NCBI GenBank assembly: GCA_022360335.1
Contig: JAKSCZ010000377.1
Span: forward strand, 1 to 16,013
DNA length: 16,013 bases
Reading direction: 5' to 3'
Source: Pseudomonadota bacterium
GTDB taxonomy: Bacteria > Pseudomonadota > Gammaproteobacteria > Steroidobacterales > Woeseiaceae
Positions 7,240-13,970 of the stretch are shown here, in pieces. The translations under genes and the position numbers were made by a program. Numbering within the stretch: the stretch's first letter is position 1; each line of letters begins with the position of its first letter. The notes beneath the pieces are model-generated. The model was not told the origin of the DNA and did not search any database. It saw only the letters and a program-made list of their open reading frames with translations.

Positions 7240-7887
7240 TCACAGGACGTGCAGTGCGACACTCATGAAGTGGCAGACGCCGCCCGCGAGCACGAATACG
7301 TGCCAGACCGCGTGATTGAACGGCATACGGTCCAGCACGTAGAAGATCGCGCCGACCGAATAACTGACGCCGCCCGCGAGGAGCCACGCCATGCCGCTCG
7401 GCCCGATGGCTGCGGCGACCTGTGGCGCGGCGACGACGACGAGCCAGCCCATCACGAGATAGCTCGCAAGCGCGATCTTCGGGTAGCGGTGCCGGAACCA
7501 CAGCTTCTTGACGATACCCGCCGTAGCCAGCGCCCAGATCGTGCCGAACAGCCACCATCCCGTGTGACTGCGCATCGCGACGAGCAGGAACGGCGTGTAG
7601 GTGCCCGCAATCAGCAGGTAGATCGCGCAGTGATCGAGGAGTCTGAATACCTCGCGGTGCCTCGACGCGTACATCGAGTGGTACACGGTCGAGGCGAGAA
7701 ACAGCACGACCAGAGAGACCCCGTAGATCGCACTGGCCGCGATGCGCCAGGGATCGGAGGCGACGACGGACACGTAGAGCATCCACGTCAGGCCCGCGAT
7801 GCTGAGCAGTGCGCCGACCCCGTGGGTCAGCGCGTGAACGATCTCCTCGACGACGCTGTATTCGAGTTTTTCGCTCCCGGCGGACAT
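7240..7887 (-). CDS. Hemolysin III / PAQR-family seven-helix membrane protein
   Basis: The 215-residue inner-membrane protein has about seven hydrophobic segments and the signatures of the hemolysin III/YqfA (bacterial PAQR) family: EEIVHALTHGVGALLSIAG at residues 14-32, YHS at 69-71, LDHCAIYLLIAGTYTPF at 84-100, GWLVV at 147-151, and a C-terminal stretch with HxxxH (192 and 196) and a further His at 206. The Ser/His, Asp and His positions correspond to the zinc site of PAQR proteins. Despite the family name, cytolytic activity is doubtful for most members; roles in membrane lipid homeostasis have been proposed. I chose the ATG at 7887 because the family N-terminus follows directly. The frame extends to 7947, but those 20 residues are basic and unconserved. 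Neither start has a clear ribosome-binding site. It is divergent from the 5'-nucleotidase gene. Confidence 0.9.
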   Translation of the reverse strand: MSAGSEKLEYSVVEEIVHALTHGVGALLSIAGLTWMLYVSVVASDPWRIAASAIYGVSLVVLFLASTVYHSMYASRHREVFRLLDHCAIYLLIAGTYTPFLLVAMRSHTGWWLFGTIWALATAGIVKKLWFRHRYPKIALASYLVMGWLVVVAAPQVAAAIGPSGMAWLLAGGVSYSVGAIFYVLDRMPFNHAVWHVFVLAGGVCHFMSVALHVL

Positions 7888-7920
7888 CGATGCATCATAC
7901 CGGCGACGCTCGAGCGCCGA

Positions 7921-7986
7921 TTGCGATTTCGCGCCATTTCGCGGCATCGTAGAATGTGTCGAACACCAACGGGATCCGAATCGACC
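7921..7986 (+). promoter_or_regulatory. Candidate promoter of the 5'-nucleotidase gene
   Basis: TAGAAT at 7950-7955 is one mismatch from the -10 consensus and lies 31 bases before the ATG at 7987. A weak -35 candidate (TTTCGC, 7927-7932) is 17 bases upstream. GGGA at 7971-7974 is a modest ribosome-binding site. The evidence is consensus resemblance only. Confidence 0.3.
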
Positions 7987-9672
7987 ATGCAGATCTTCCG
8001 CCTGACGGCCGCAGTCCTCATCGCCGTCCTGTTCGCCGCCTGCGCCGCGACGACGGGCTCACGGGACGTCGTCGCGATCTCGATCGTCGGTATCAACGAC
8101 ATTCACGGGCAGCTGTTTGCGGACGGCGATCGCCACGGCTTCGTGTCGATCTCGGCGTACGTCCACGCCCTGCGCGATCTTCGCAAGACGGACGGCGGCG
8201 ACGTCATCGTCATCGACGCGGGCGACATGTGGCAGGGGACGCTCGAATCCAATCTCCAGGAAGGCGAACCGATGATCGATGCGTACAATGCGCTGGGGGT
8301 CGCCGCCGCCGCCATCGGCAACCACGAGTTCGACTTCGGCCCGGTCGGGCCGGACCCGGTGCCGACGTCGGGCGGCCAGGACCCGCGCGGTGCGCTCCGG
8401 CAGAGGGCGCGCGAAGCCGCGTTCCCGCTGCTCGCGGCGAACCTGATCGACGAACGGACCGGCGGGCCCGTTGCGTGGGACAACGTCTATCCGTCGGTCA
8501 CGCTCGACGTCGCCGGCTTCGAGGTCGGCGTTGTCGGCGTCATGACGAGCCGCGCGCTGCAAACGACGATCGCGCCCAACACGATCGGATTGCGGGTGTC
8601 CTCGCTGACCGAGGCCATCGTGCGGGAAGGGTCGAAGCTGCGGGCCGACGGCGCCGATCTCGTCATCGTCGCGGCTCACGCGGGCAGTGAATGCCGTGCG
8701 TTCGGCAGGCCCCACGACACGTCGTCGTGCAACATGGACGGCGAAATCATGCGCGTCGCGCAGGCGCTGCCGGACGGCCTCGTCGATCACATCGTGGCGG
8801 GACACGTCCACGAGGGAATCGCACATATCGTAAACGGCGTCTCGATCACGTCGGGATACTCGGGTGGACGCGCCTTCGGGCGCGTCGATTTCACGATGCG
8901 CCGCGCGGACGGGGCAATCCTGTCGCGGCGCGTCCATCCGCCGCAGATTCCCGACGCGGACATCGAAGCGGGTTCGCGCTGGTATGCCGGGCAGCCGCTC
9001 GTCGTTCCCGCCGACATCCTGGCGATCGCAGACGCGGCGAAGGATGCGGCAAAAGCGCGGAAACAGAGCAAGCTCGGCGTGACGGCGAGCGCCGCATTCG
9101 ACGTCGAGCCGGACGTCGAATCGGCGCTGGGCAAGCTGTTGACGACGGCGCTGCTCGACTCCTTCGACGCGGACATCGCGATTCACAACGTGTTCGGCGG
9201 TATTCGCGACGGGCTGCCGGCAGGCGAGCTGACCTTCGGCGACGTTTACGAGATGTTCCCCTTCGACAACGTCGTGACGATCCACAACGTCAGCGGACTC
9301 GAACTGCGTGAGATCGTGTCGCGCAAGCTAAGGTCGCCCCACAAACCCGGATTCGCCGGTGTGCGCGTGTTCGCCCGCTGCGACGACGGTTTTCTCGACG
9401 TCACCCTCCGGCTCGACGACGGCCGTGAGATCGCCGATGACGATCGCATTCGCATGATCGCGAACGACTTCCTGGCGTTCGGCGGCGACGATATCCTGAC
9501 GCCCGTCGTCCCTGCACACGGCGTCGAGATAAACTATGGCCTGCCGGGAACCCGCGATACGCTCGTCGCCTGGCTGCGACGACACGCCGGTCCGCTCGAG
9601 CCCGGCGCGTTCCGCTCGCATGACGAGCCGACCTGGAACGTGTCGCCGCTCGTCGAACGCTGCCTGCGATGA
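7987..9672 (+). CDS. Exported 5'-nucleotidase / metallophosphoesterase (UshA family)
   Basis: The 561-residue protein fits the two-domain 5'-nucleotidase family (about 550), whose members hydrolyse nucleotides or UDP-sugars outside the cytoplasm to recover phosphate and nucleosides. An N-terminal signal (residues 1-19) ends in LFAAC, a possible lipobox with Cys19, so it may be a lipoprotein. The catalytic domain has the dimetal-site motifs NDIHG (37-41), DAGDMWQGT (77-85), GNHEFDFG (111-118), AAHAGSEC and AGHVHEG. The C-terminal nucleotide-binding domain has HNVFGGIRDGLPAGELTFGD and the PFDN segment typical of substrate binding. The ATG at 7987 is chosen because it gives the signal peptide; the frame is open far upstream only as antisense of the hemolysin III gene. 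It converges on the PHA-system gene with a 32-bp gap. Confidence 0.93.
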   Translation: MQIFRLTAAVLIAVLFAACAATTGSRDVVAISIVGINDIHGQLFADGDRHGFVSISAYVHALRDLRKTDGGDVIVIDAGDMWQGTLESNLQEGEPMIDAYNALGVAAAAIGNHEFDFGPVGPDPVPTSGGQDPRGALRQRAREAAFPLLAANLIDERTGGPVAWDNVYPSVTLDVAGFEVGVVGVMTSRALQTTIAPNTIGLRVSSLTEAIVREGSKLRADGADLVIVAAHAGSECRAFGRPHDTSSCNMDGEIMRVAQALPDGLVDHIVAGHVHEGIAHIVNGVSITSGYSGGRAFGRVDFTMRRADGAILSRRVHPPQIPDADIEAGSRWYAGQPLVVPADILAIADAAKDAAKARKQSKLGVTASAAFDVEPDVESALGKLLTTALLDSFDADIAIHNVFGGIRDGLPAGELTFGDVYEMFPFDNVVTIHNVSGLELREIVSRKLRSPHKPGFAGVRVFARCDDGFLDVTLRLDDGREIADDDRIRMIANDFLAFGGDDILTPVVPAHGVEINYGLPGTRDTLVAWLRRHAGPLEPGAFRSHDEPTWNVSPLVERCLR

Positions 9673-9704
9673 CCGTCGGCGAAAGCGGGCGGACCTCGCC
9701 GGGA

Positions 9705-9971
9705 TCAGGCGAGCTCCTCGTCGATCGTGGCTTCGATCGCGGAACGAATCGGCCCTTCCATCAGCATCAGTGCAAAGCCCAGCCTGACCTCGACCTCCAG
9801 CCAGCGGTCGTCGACGACGAGTCGCCCGCTGACGCCGTTACCCTGCACCTGCAGGGCATCCCCGTTCCACTTCGCACGCAATGAAAACCGGTCTTTCAGG
9901 TCCTCCGCGATCCGGTCGGCGCGATGGCGCGCCTCCTCGGCGCCGAGATTGTGCTTCCTGCGAATCTTCAT
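9705..9971 (-). CDS. Polyhydroxyalkanoic acid system family protein
   Basis: The 88-residue protein matches the small PHA-system family found next to PHA granule genes in Pseudomonas and Xanthomonas relatives. The N-terminus IRRKHNLGAEEARHRAD and the internal pattern of WNGDALQVQGNGVSGRLVVDD followed by EVEVRLGFALM and a C-terminal acidic helix are typical of the family. The biochemical function is not established; a granule-associated or regulatory role is inferred from gene context. It is divergently transcribed from the phasin genes, sharing an 82-bp promoter region with a perfect palindrome, and is therefore probably co-regulated with them. I cannot see a convincing ribosome-binding site for the ATG at 9971. 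Confidence 0.82.
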   Translation of the reverse strand: MKIRRKHNLGAEEARHRADRIAEDLKDRFSLRAKWNGDALQVQGNGVSGRLVVDDRWLEVEVRLGFALMLMEGPIRSAIEATIDEELA

Positions 9972-9997
9972 CGATGCGGCTCTAGTGTGATCACCCT

Positions 9998-10016
9998 AAT
10001 CCTAGCAGCTAGGATT
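9998..10016. promoter_or_regulatory. Perfect 19-bp palindrome, probable operator between the divergent PHA genes
   Basis: AATCCTAGC (9998-10006), one central A, and GCTAGGATT (10008-10016) form a perfect inverted repeat. It lies 27 bases upstream of the PHA-system start and 38 bases upstream of the first phasin start. Its size and symmetry suit a TetR-family dimer, and a PhaD-like TetR gene lies in the same cluster. Two TGATCA palindromes flank it (9988-9993 and 10017-10022). No second copy of the 19-bp element was found in the window. Confidence 0.65.
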
Positions 10017-10053
10017 TGATCATCGAAACCGGACGACGAGCGGGAGAATGATC

Positions 10054-10581
10054 ATGGCAGGCAGGAAATCTACCGGAAAACGGGCAGATAGCGACATTCG
10101 CCTGAGCGAGATCGCCGAACAGCTCGAAAGCGCCTTCATGGCCGGTCTCGGCGCGCTGTCCGGCGCACGCAAGAAAGGCGCGGAGACCTTCGAGTCTCTG
10201 ATCGAGGAAGGCGAGAAGTTCCGCGACAAGGCGACCTCGCGAAGCGAGTCGCTGATCGACGACGTTCAGGGCGCCATCCGCGACATGGCGGGCGATGCGC
10301 AGTCGAAGGCGACCGGGCTTCTCGACCAGGTGCGCGACCGGTCGAATCTCGACAAGCTGCAGAGCGCATTCGATACCCGCGTCGCGGACGCGATGGATCG
10401 GCTCAACGTGCCGAGCAAGAACGACATCAATGCAATCAACAAGAAGCTGAACAGGATCATTCGGCTTCTCGACGAGCAGGGCAAGCCTGCGGCGAAGAAG
10501 AAGGCCGCCCGCAGGCCCGCCGCGAAAAAGGCGGCAGCCGGGAAGAAGGCTGCCGGGAAAGTAAGCAAGACGACCAAGTAG
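10054..10581 (+). CDS. Phasin, PhaF-like with lysine/alanine-rich C-terminal tail
   Basis: Phasins coat PHA granules and control their size and number. This 175-residue protein has a helical amphipathic phasin domain (about residues 15-145) with the family-typical DTRVADAMDRLNVPSKNDINAINKKLNRI segment. It ends in a lysine/alanine-rich tail (about 146-175, repeated AAKKA/GKKA units) resembling the histone H1-like domain of PhaF, which binds DNA and helps distribute granules at division. I chose the ATG at 10054 because GGGAG at 10042-10046 then has a 7-base spacing; the ATG two codons earlier (10048) would be only one base from it. It is the first gene of a two-gene operon and is read away from the 19-bp palindrome. 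No PHA synthase gene is in the window. Confidence 0.85.
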   Translation: MAGRKSTGKRADSDIRLSEIAEQLESAFMAGLGALSGARKKGAETFESLIEEGEKFRDKATSRSESLIDDVQGAIRDMAGDAQSKATGLLDQVRDRSNLDKLQSAFDTRVADAMDRLNVPSKNDINAINKKLNRIIRLLDEQGKPAAKKKAARRPAAKKAAAGKKAAGKVSKTTK

Positions 10582-10591
10582 GACGAGATCG

Positions 10592-10999
10592 ATGACCGAT
10601 AAAGTTGAAGTGAAAAAAACCCCGGAAACGAAAGCCGAGGTGAAGAAGGCTCCGGCGAAGAAAGCCGCGCCGAAAAAAGCCGCTGCGAGGAAAGCGCCGG
10701 CCAGGAAGAAAGCACCCGCAAAGAGCGCTTTCGGGAAATTCGAAGACAGCGCCTTCGCGGTACCGTTCAGATTCGCCAACAGGACCTTCATGGCGAGCCT
10801 GGGCGTGTTCTCGACCATCCAGAAGGAACTCGACAAGCGCTACACCGAGTTCGACAGGAAGTTCGACCGGTATGCGCGAGACGGCGAGAGGGTTTTCGAC
10901 AAGTGGGAAGACCGCGTCGAGGACTTCCGCAAGGACGTCGAAAAGCAGTTCGACGACGTCCGCGACCGCGTACGCGACACCTTCAGGAAAGCTGCCTGA
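10592..10999 (+). CDS. Phasin-like protein with lysine/alanine/proline-rich N-terminal tail
   Basis: The 135-residue protein has two parts. Residues 1-45 are a low-complexity K/A/P tail (KKAPAKKAAPKKAAARKAP type), like the histone H1-like tail of PhaF but at the opposite end. Residues 46-135 form a charged, probably coiled-coil helical region with strongly alternating D/E and K/R (for example DKRYTEFDRKFDRYARDGE), consistent with a granule-surface phasin. It starts 10 bases after the upstream phasin, with GGACGAG as ribosome-binding site, and is followed by a strong intrinsic terminator, so the two form one transcription unit. Family assignment is by composition and context and is less certain than for its neighbour. 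A DNA-binding or nucleoid-associated role without granule binding is also possible. Confidence 0.7.
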   Translation: MTDKVEVKKTPETKAEVKKAPAKKAAPKKAAARKAPARKKAPAKSAFGKFEDSAFAVPFRFANRTFMASLGVFSTIQKELDKRYTEFDRKFDRYARDGERVFDKWEDRVEDFRKDVEKQFDDVRDRVRDTFRKAA

Positions 11000-11022
11000 T
11001 TCCCCCCTTTACAGCAGCTTTC
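10987..11022 (+). other. Inverted repeat overlapping the end of the second phasin-like gene
   Basis: GAAAGCTGC (10987-10995) and GCAGCTTTC (11014-11022) form a perfect 9-bp stem with an 18-base loop that contains the stop codon. It lies just before the intrinsic terminator at 11031 and could protect the 3' end of the message or compete with translation termination. No poly-T tract follows it directly. Confidence 0.5.
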
Positions 11023-11030
11023 TTCCCTGA

Positions 11031-11056
11031 GGGACCGCCCCGGCGGTCCCTTTTTT
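11031..11056 (+). terminator. Rho-independent terminator of the phasin operon
   Basis: GGGACCGCC (11031-11039) pairs with GGCGGTCCC (11042-11050), giving an 8-bp GC-rich stem with a 4-base loop, followed at once by six T residues (11051-11056). This is a textbook intrinsic terminator for transcription from the left. There is no T run on the other strand, so it would not end the converging TetR transcript. Confidence 0.93.
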
Positions 11057-11059
11057 GCT

Positions 11060-11689
11060 TCAGTTCCGGTAGTGCGCCGCGAGATCTTCGATATGCGCGG
11101 CCGCCGAAGCGACGCTGAACGGTTTCAGTGCCTTCAGGATGGATCCCGCCACGCGCAGTGCGGCGTCGTCCGGCGAGACGGACAGTCCGGTCAACTCGTC
11201 GAAGCGTGCCGAGAACAATGCGATGACGGCCAGGTTGCGTCCGATCGCCGGCGCATCCGCATCGCCGACCGTGAGCTGCCCCCCGGTCGTGAGCAATCTC
11301 AGGTAGAGCTCGAACACCGACTCCAGACCCCTGGCGAAATGCCCGAGCGTACGGTCGATCCTGGCATAGGTCCCGGCGAGCGATTCGAGATCGCGGAACA
11401 GGAAGCGGTACGCCGCGGTCAGCTCGAGGAGCAGGTGCAGGAACAGCCAGAAATCGTCTATCGAGATCCGATCACCGGCCGGCGGCTCGAGCACGCGCCG
11501 GGCATCGACCCGGAACTCGTCGAGCAGGGCATGGACGATGTGCTCCTTCCTGCGGAAATGGTAGTGCAGGTTTCCCGGGCTGATGTCGACTTCGTCGGCG
11601 ATGTCGTTGGTCCGCGTGTTGGGCTCGCCGTGTTCGTTGAACAGCAACAGGCTCGCGACGAGGATGCGGTTGCGGGTGTCGCCCTTCAT
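11060..11689 (-). CDS. phaD: TetR-family regulator, PhaD-like
   Basis: This 209-residue DNA-binding regulator resembles PhaD, the TetR-type regulator of PHA and phasin genes in Pseudomonas. The N-terminal helix-turn-helix region (about residues 8-50) reads RILVASLLLFNEHGEPNTRT, then IADEVDISPGNLHYHFRRKEHIV. As in PhaD, this is followed by a ligand-binding domain with the DDFWLFLHLLLELTAAYRFLFRDL segment, a strong PhaD-type match. PhaD is reported to respond to a PHA-metabolism intermediate, probably an acyl-CoA. The gene faces the phasins tail to tail, and the 19-bp palindrome between the divergent PHA genes is the most likely target. An 18-bp inverted repeat 16 bases upstream of its own start could serve autoregulation. 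The symbol is given on similarity; the identity of the effector and the operator is inferred. Confidence 0.85.
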   Translation of the reverse strand: MKGDTRNRILVASLLLFNEHGEPNTRTNDIADEVDISPGNLHYHFRRKEHIVHALLDEFRVDARRVLEPPAGDRISIDDFWLFLHLLLELTAAYRFLFRDLESLAGTYARIDRTLGHFARGLESVFELYLRLLTTGGQLTVGDADAPAIGRNLAVIALFSARFDELTGLSVSPDDAALRVAGSILKALKPFSVASAAAHIEDLAAHYRN

Positions 11690-11704
11690 GCCCGTACGAT
11701 GGGG

Positions 11705-11722
11705 GAATCGGTCCGCCGATTC
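11705..11722. promoter_or_regulatory. 18-bp inverted repeat upstream of the PhaD-like gene
   Basis: GAATCGG (11705-11711) and CCGATTC (11716-11722) are a perfect 7-bp inverted repeat with a TCCG centre, 16 bases upstream of the regulator's start codon. Its position suits an autoregulatory operator. The sequence differs from the 19-bp palindrome at 9998, so either the regulator tolerates different sites or another protein binds here. Confidence 0.4.
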
Positions 11723-11823
11723 AATAGCCTGGAACGCGACGGCGACCAGGGTCGGTGACGAGGCGGCGCCGGGATCCTCGACGATTTATCGCCGCCGGGC
11801 GACCCGGAGGCCCATCCCGTGCT

Positions 11824-11829
11824 TATAAT
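11824..11829 (+). promoter_or_regulatory. Candidate -10 element for the EF-G-like gene
   Basis: A perfect TATAAT lies at 11824-11829, about 105 bases before the EF-G-like ATG and in an otherwise GC-rich stretch. The expected -35 region (about 11801-11806) is GC-rich and does not match the consensus. The remaining leader to 11933 contains a good ribosome-binding site but no other recognised element. Confidence 0.4.
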
Positions 11830-11933
11830 AAAGGACGGCGGGATCATCACAAGACGGTGACAAACCGAAATACCGGTAAGAAAATCAGCGCGCTAAGCTT
11901 GCCGCACTAAAAAGACTGGGAGGACCCAAGCTC

Positions 11934-13970
11934 ATGCCCTACTCTACTCGTGACATCCGTAACGTCTGTCTCGTCGGACCGAGCCACGCCGGGAAGACGC
12001 TCCTCACCGAAGCCCTGCTGCACGCGGGCGGCAAGATCCCGGAAAAAGGCTCGATCGAAAAAGGCACGACCGTTTCCGATTTCACGGACCGCGAAAAGGA
12101 AACCGGCCACTCCCAGTACAACTCGGTCTGTCACCTCGACCACGAAGGCATTCACGTCAACCTCATCGACACCCCGGGATACCGCGACTTCTTCGGCCGG
12201 GCGCTGTCGGTCATGCCGGCGGCCGAGACGGCGGCGATCGTCATCAATGCGGCGCAGGGCGTCGAGGACATCGCGCGCCGCATGATGAACGCGGCCCACG
12301 ACCAGCGCCTGTGCCGCATGATCGTCGTCAACAAGATCGACGCGGAAGGCGTCGACCTCGAGAGGGTGTTCAACGACATCCAGGACGCGTTCGGCCGGGA
12401 ATGCCTGCCGATAAACCTGCCGTCCGCCGACGGCAGGAAGGTCGTCGATTGTTTCTTCCAGCTCGAAGGCGACGATACGGCGTTCAGCTCGGTCGGCGAA
12501 GCGCATACGCAGATCGTCGACCAGGTCGTCGAGGTCGACGAAGCGCTCATGGAAATCTACCTCGAGCAGGGCGAAGAGCTCGAGCCCGAGCAACTGCACG
12601 ACCCGTTCGAGAAGGCGCTGCGCGAGGAGCATCTCGTCCCCGTCTGCTTCGTGTCGGCCGAGACCGGCATCGGCATCCGCCAGCTGCTGCAGATATTCGA
12701 GCGGCTGATGCCGAACCCGACCGAGGCCAATCCGCCGGTCTTCCTGAAAGGCGAAGGAGCGGATGCCGGGGAGGTCCCGGTGACGCCGGACCCGGATGCG
12801 CACGCGATAGCCCACGTCTTCATGGTCAACGTCGATCCGTTCAAGGGCCGCCTCGCGCTGTTCCGCATCCACCAGGGCACGATCCAGGCCGGCAATCAGC
12901 TGTTCGTCGGCGACGCGCGCAAGCCGTTCAAGGCGACGCAGCTTCTGAAAGTCAACGGCGAGGCCCACGACAGGAAGCAAACGGCCGTACCCGGCGACAT
13001 CTGCGCCGTGCCCCGGGTCGACGAGGCGCACTACGATGCCGTGTTGCACGACTCGCACGACGAGGATCACTTCCACCTGAAGCCGGTCCGGCTGCCGCGC
13101 CCGATGTTCGGCCTCGCGATTCGCGCGAAGGACGACAAGGACGCGCAGAAGGTCTCCGATGCGTTGCACACGGCCGAGGCCGAGGATCCGTCACTGCTCG
13201 TCGAGCACATCGTATCGCTCAACGAGGTCGTCCTGCGCGGTCTCGGCGAATTGCACCTCGCCGCCGTGCTGCAGCAGATCAAGGATCGCCACGATCTCGA
13301 GGTCATCACCCAGCTGCCGTCGATCGCCTACCGCGAAACGATCACGGCCAAGGCAGAGGGTCACCACCGCCACAAGAAGCAGACCGGCGGCGCAGGCCAG
13401 TTCGGCGAGGTGTATCTGCGCATCGAACCGCTGCCGCAGGGCGAAGGCTTCCAGTTCGCCAGCGAAGTCGTGGGCGGCGCCATCCCGAGCCAGTTCATCC
13501 CGGCCGTCGAAAGTGGCGTGAAGCAGGCGATGGCCGAAGGCGCGGTGAACGGTTACCCGATGCAGGACATCCGGGTGATCGTCTACGACGGCAAGCACCA
13601 TTCGGTGGATTCGAAGGAGATCGCGTTTATCCAGGCCGGCAAGAAGGCCTTTCTCGACGCGGTCGCCAAGGCCCGCCCGATCGTCATGGAGCCGATCGTC
13701 AACGCCGAGTTCACGATCCCGAACGACTGCGTCGGCGGCGTCACGGGCGATCTCTCCGGCATGCGCGGCATGATTACCGGAACGGACGCGCTGCCCGACA
13801 ATCGTGCGGTCGTTACCGGCCAGGTGCCGCTGCAGGAGCTGCAGGACTACCACTCGCGCCTGAAGTCGCTGACCGGCGGCGACGGCAACTTCACGATGGA
13901 CTTCAGCCACTATGCCGAAGTGCCGCCGAACGAGTTGAAGCAGCTGCAGGCCGCCGCCGGGCAGGCCTAG
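11934..13970 (+). CDS. Elongation factor G-like GTPase with divergent G motifs
   Basis: The 678-residue protein has the full EF-G domain order: G domain, domain II (about 300-390), domain III, domain IV and V. The domain IV signature HKKQTGGAGQFGEVYLRIEP and the C-terminal DLSGMRGMITGTDAL segment are clear. The GTPase motifs are unusual. The P-loop is GPSHAGKT (15-22) rather than GHIDAGKT. Switch I reads REKETGHSQYNSV (53-65), where EF-G has the ERGITI segment with its conserved threonine. Switch II is DTPGYRDF (80-87), with tyrosine in place of the catalytic histidine. NKID is at 133-136. These changes are those of the EF-G-like paralogues, some of which (for example EF-G2 of Mycobacterium smegmatis) bind GTP but lack ribosome-dependent GTPase activity. 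It is therefore probably not the main translocase. A GGAGGA site precedes the ATG by 9 bases. Its stop codon overlaps that of the converging kinase gene. Confidence 0.9.
   Translation: MPYSTRDIRNVCLVGPSHAGKTLLTEALLHAGGKIPEKGSIEKGTTVSDFTDREKETGHSQYNSVCHLDHEGIHVNLIDTPGYRDFFGRALSVMPAAETAAIVINAAQGVEDIARRMMNAAHDQRLCRMIVVNKIDAEGVDLERVFNDIQDAFGRECLPINLPSADGRKVVDCFFQLEGDDTAFSSVGEAHTQIVDQVVEVDEALMEIYLEQGEELEPEQLHDPFEKALREEHLVPVCFVSAETGIGIRQLLQIFERLMPNPTEANPPVFLKGEGADAGEVPVTPDPDAHAIAHVFMVNVDPFKGRLALFRIHQGTIQAGNQLFVGDARKPFKATQLLKVNGEAHDRKQTAVPGDICAVPRVDEAHYDAVLHDSHDEDHFHLKPVRLPRPMFGLAIRAKDDKDAQKVSDALHTAEAEDPSLLVEHIVSLNEVVLRGLGELHLAAVLQQIKDRHDLEVITQLPSIAYRETITAKAEGHHRHKKQTGGAGQFGEVYLRIEPLPQGEGFQFASEVVGGAIPSQFIPAVESGVKQAMAEGAVNGYPMQDIRVIVYDGKHHSVDSKEIAFIQAGKKAFLDAVAKARPIVMEPIVNAEFTIPNDCVGGVTGDLSGMRGMITGTDALPDNRAVVTGQVPLQELQDYHSRLKSLTGGDGNFTMDFSHYAEVPPNELKQLQAAAGQA

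Noticed and set aside
7113..7262. N-terminal extension of the stress protein to 7262
   Set aside because: The added residues are basic and unlike any UspA domain, and overlap the hairpin and palindrome; the GTG at 7112 has a better ribosome-binding site.
7249..7986. Upstream extension of the 5'-nucleotidase frame, giving 807 residues
   Set aside because: The extra part is antisense to the hemolysin III gene; the ATG at 7987 yields a proper export signal.
8059..9285. A 408-residue minus-strand open frame inside the nucleotidase gene
   Set aside because: Shadow ORF: no motifs, low-complexity charged composition, fully antisense to a gene with catalytic motifs.
10480..10720. AAG/GCC-rich repeats as a microsatellite or repeat array
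   Set aside because: They are the lysine/alanine codons of the phasin tails; unit length and codons vary, so there is no separate DNA repeat.
11762..11796. GGCGGCG/CGCCGCC inverted repeat upstream of the EF-G-like gene as a terminator or riboswitch
   Set aside because: The 7-bp stem has a 21-base loop, is simple GC sequence likely to occur by chance here, and has no T tract.
11907..13169. A 420-residue minus-strand open frame inside the EF-G-like gene
   Set aside because: Shadow ORF with no recognisable domain, antisense to a well-supported GTPase.
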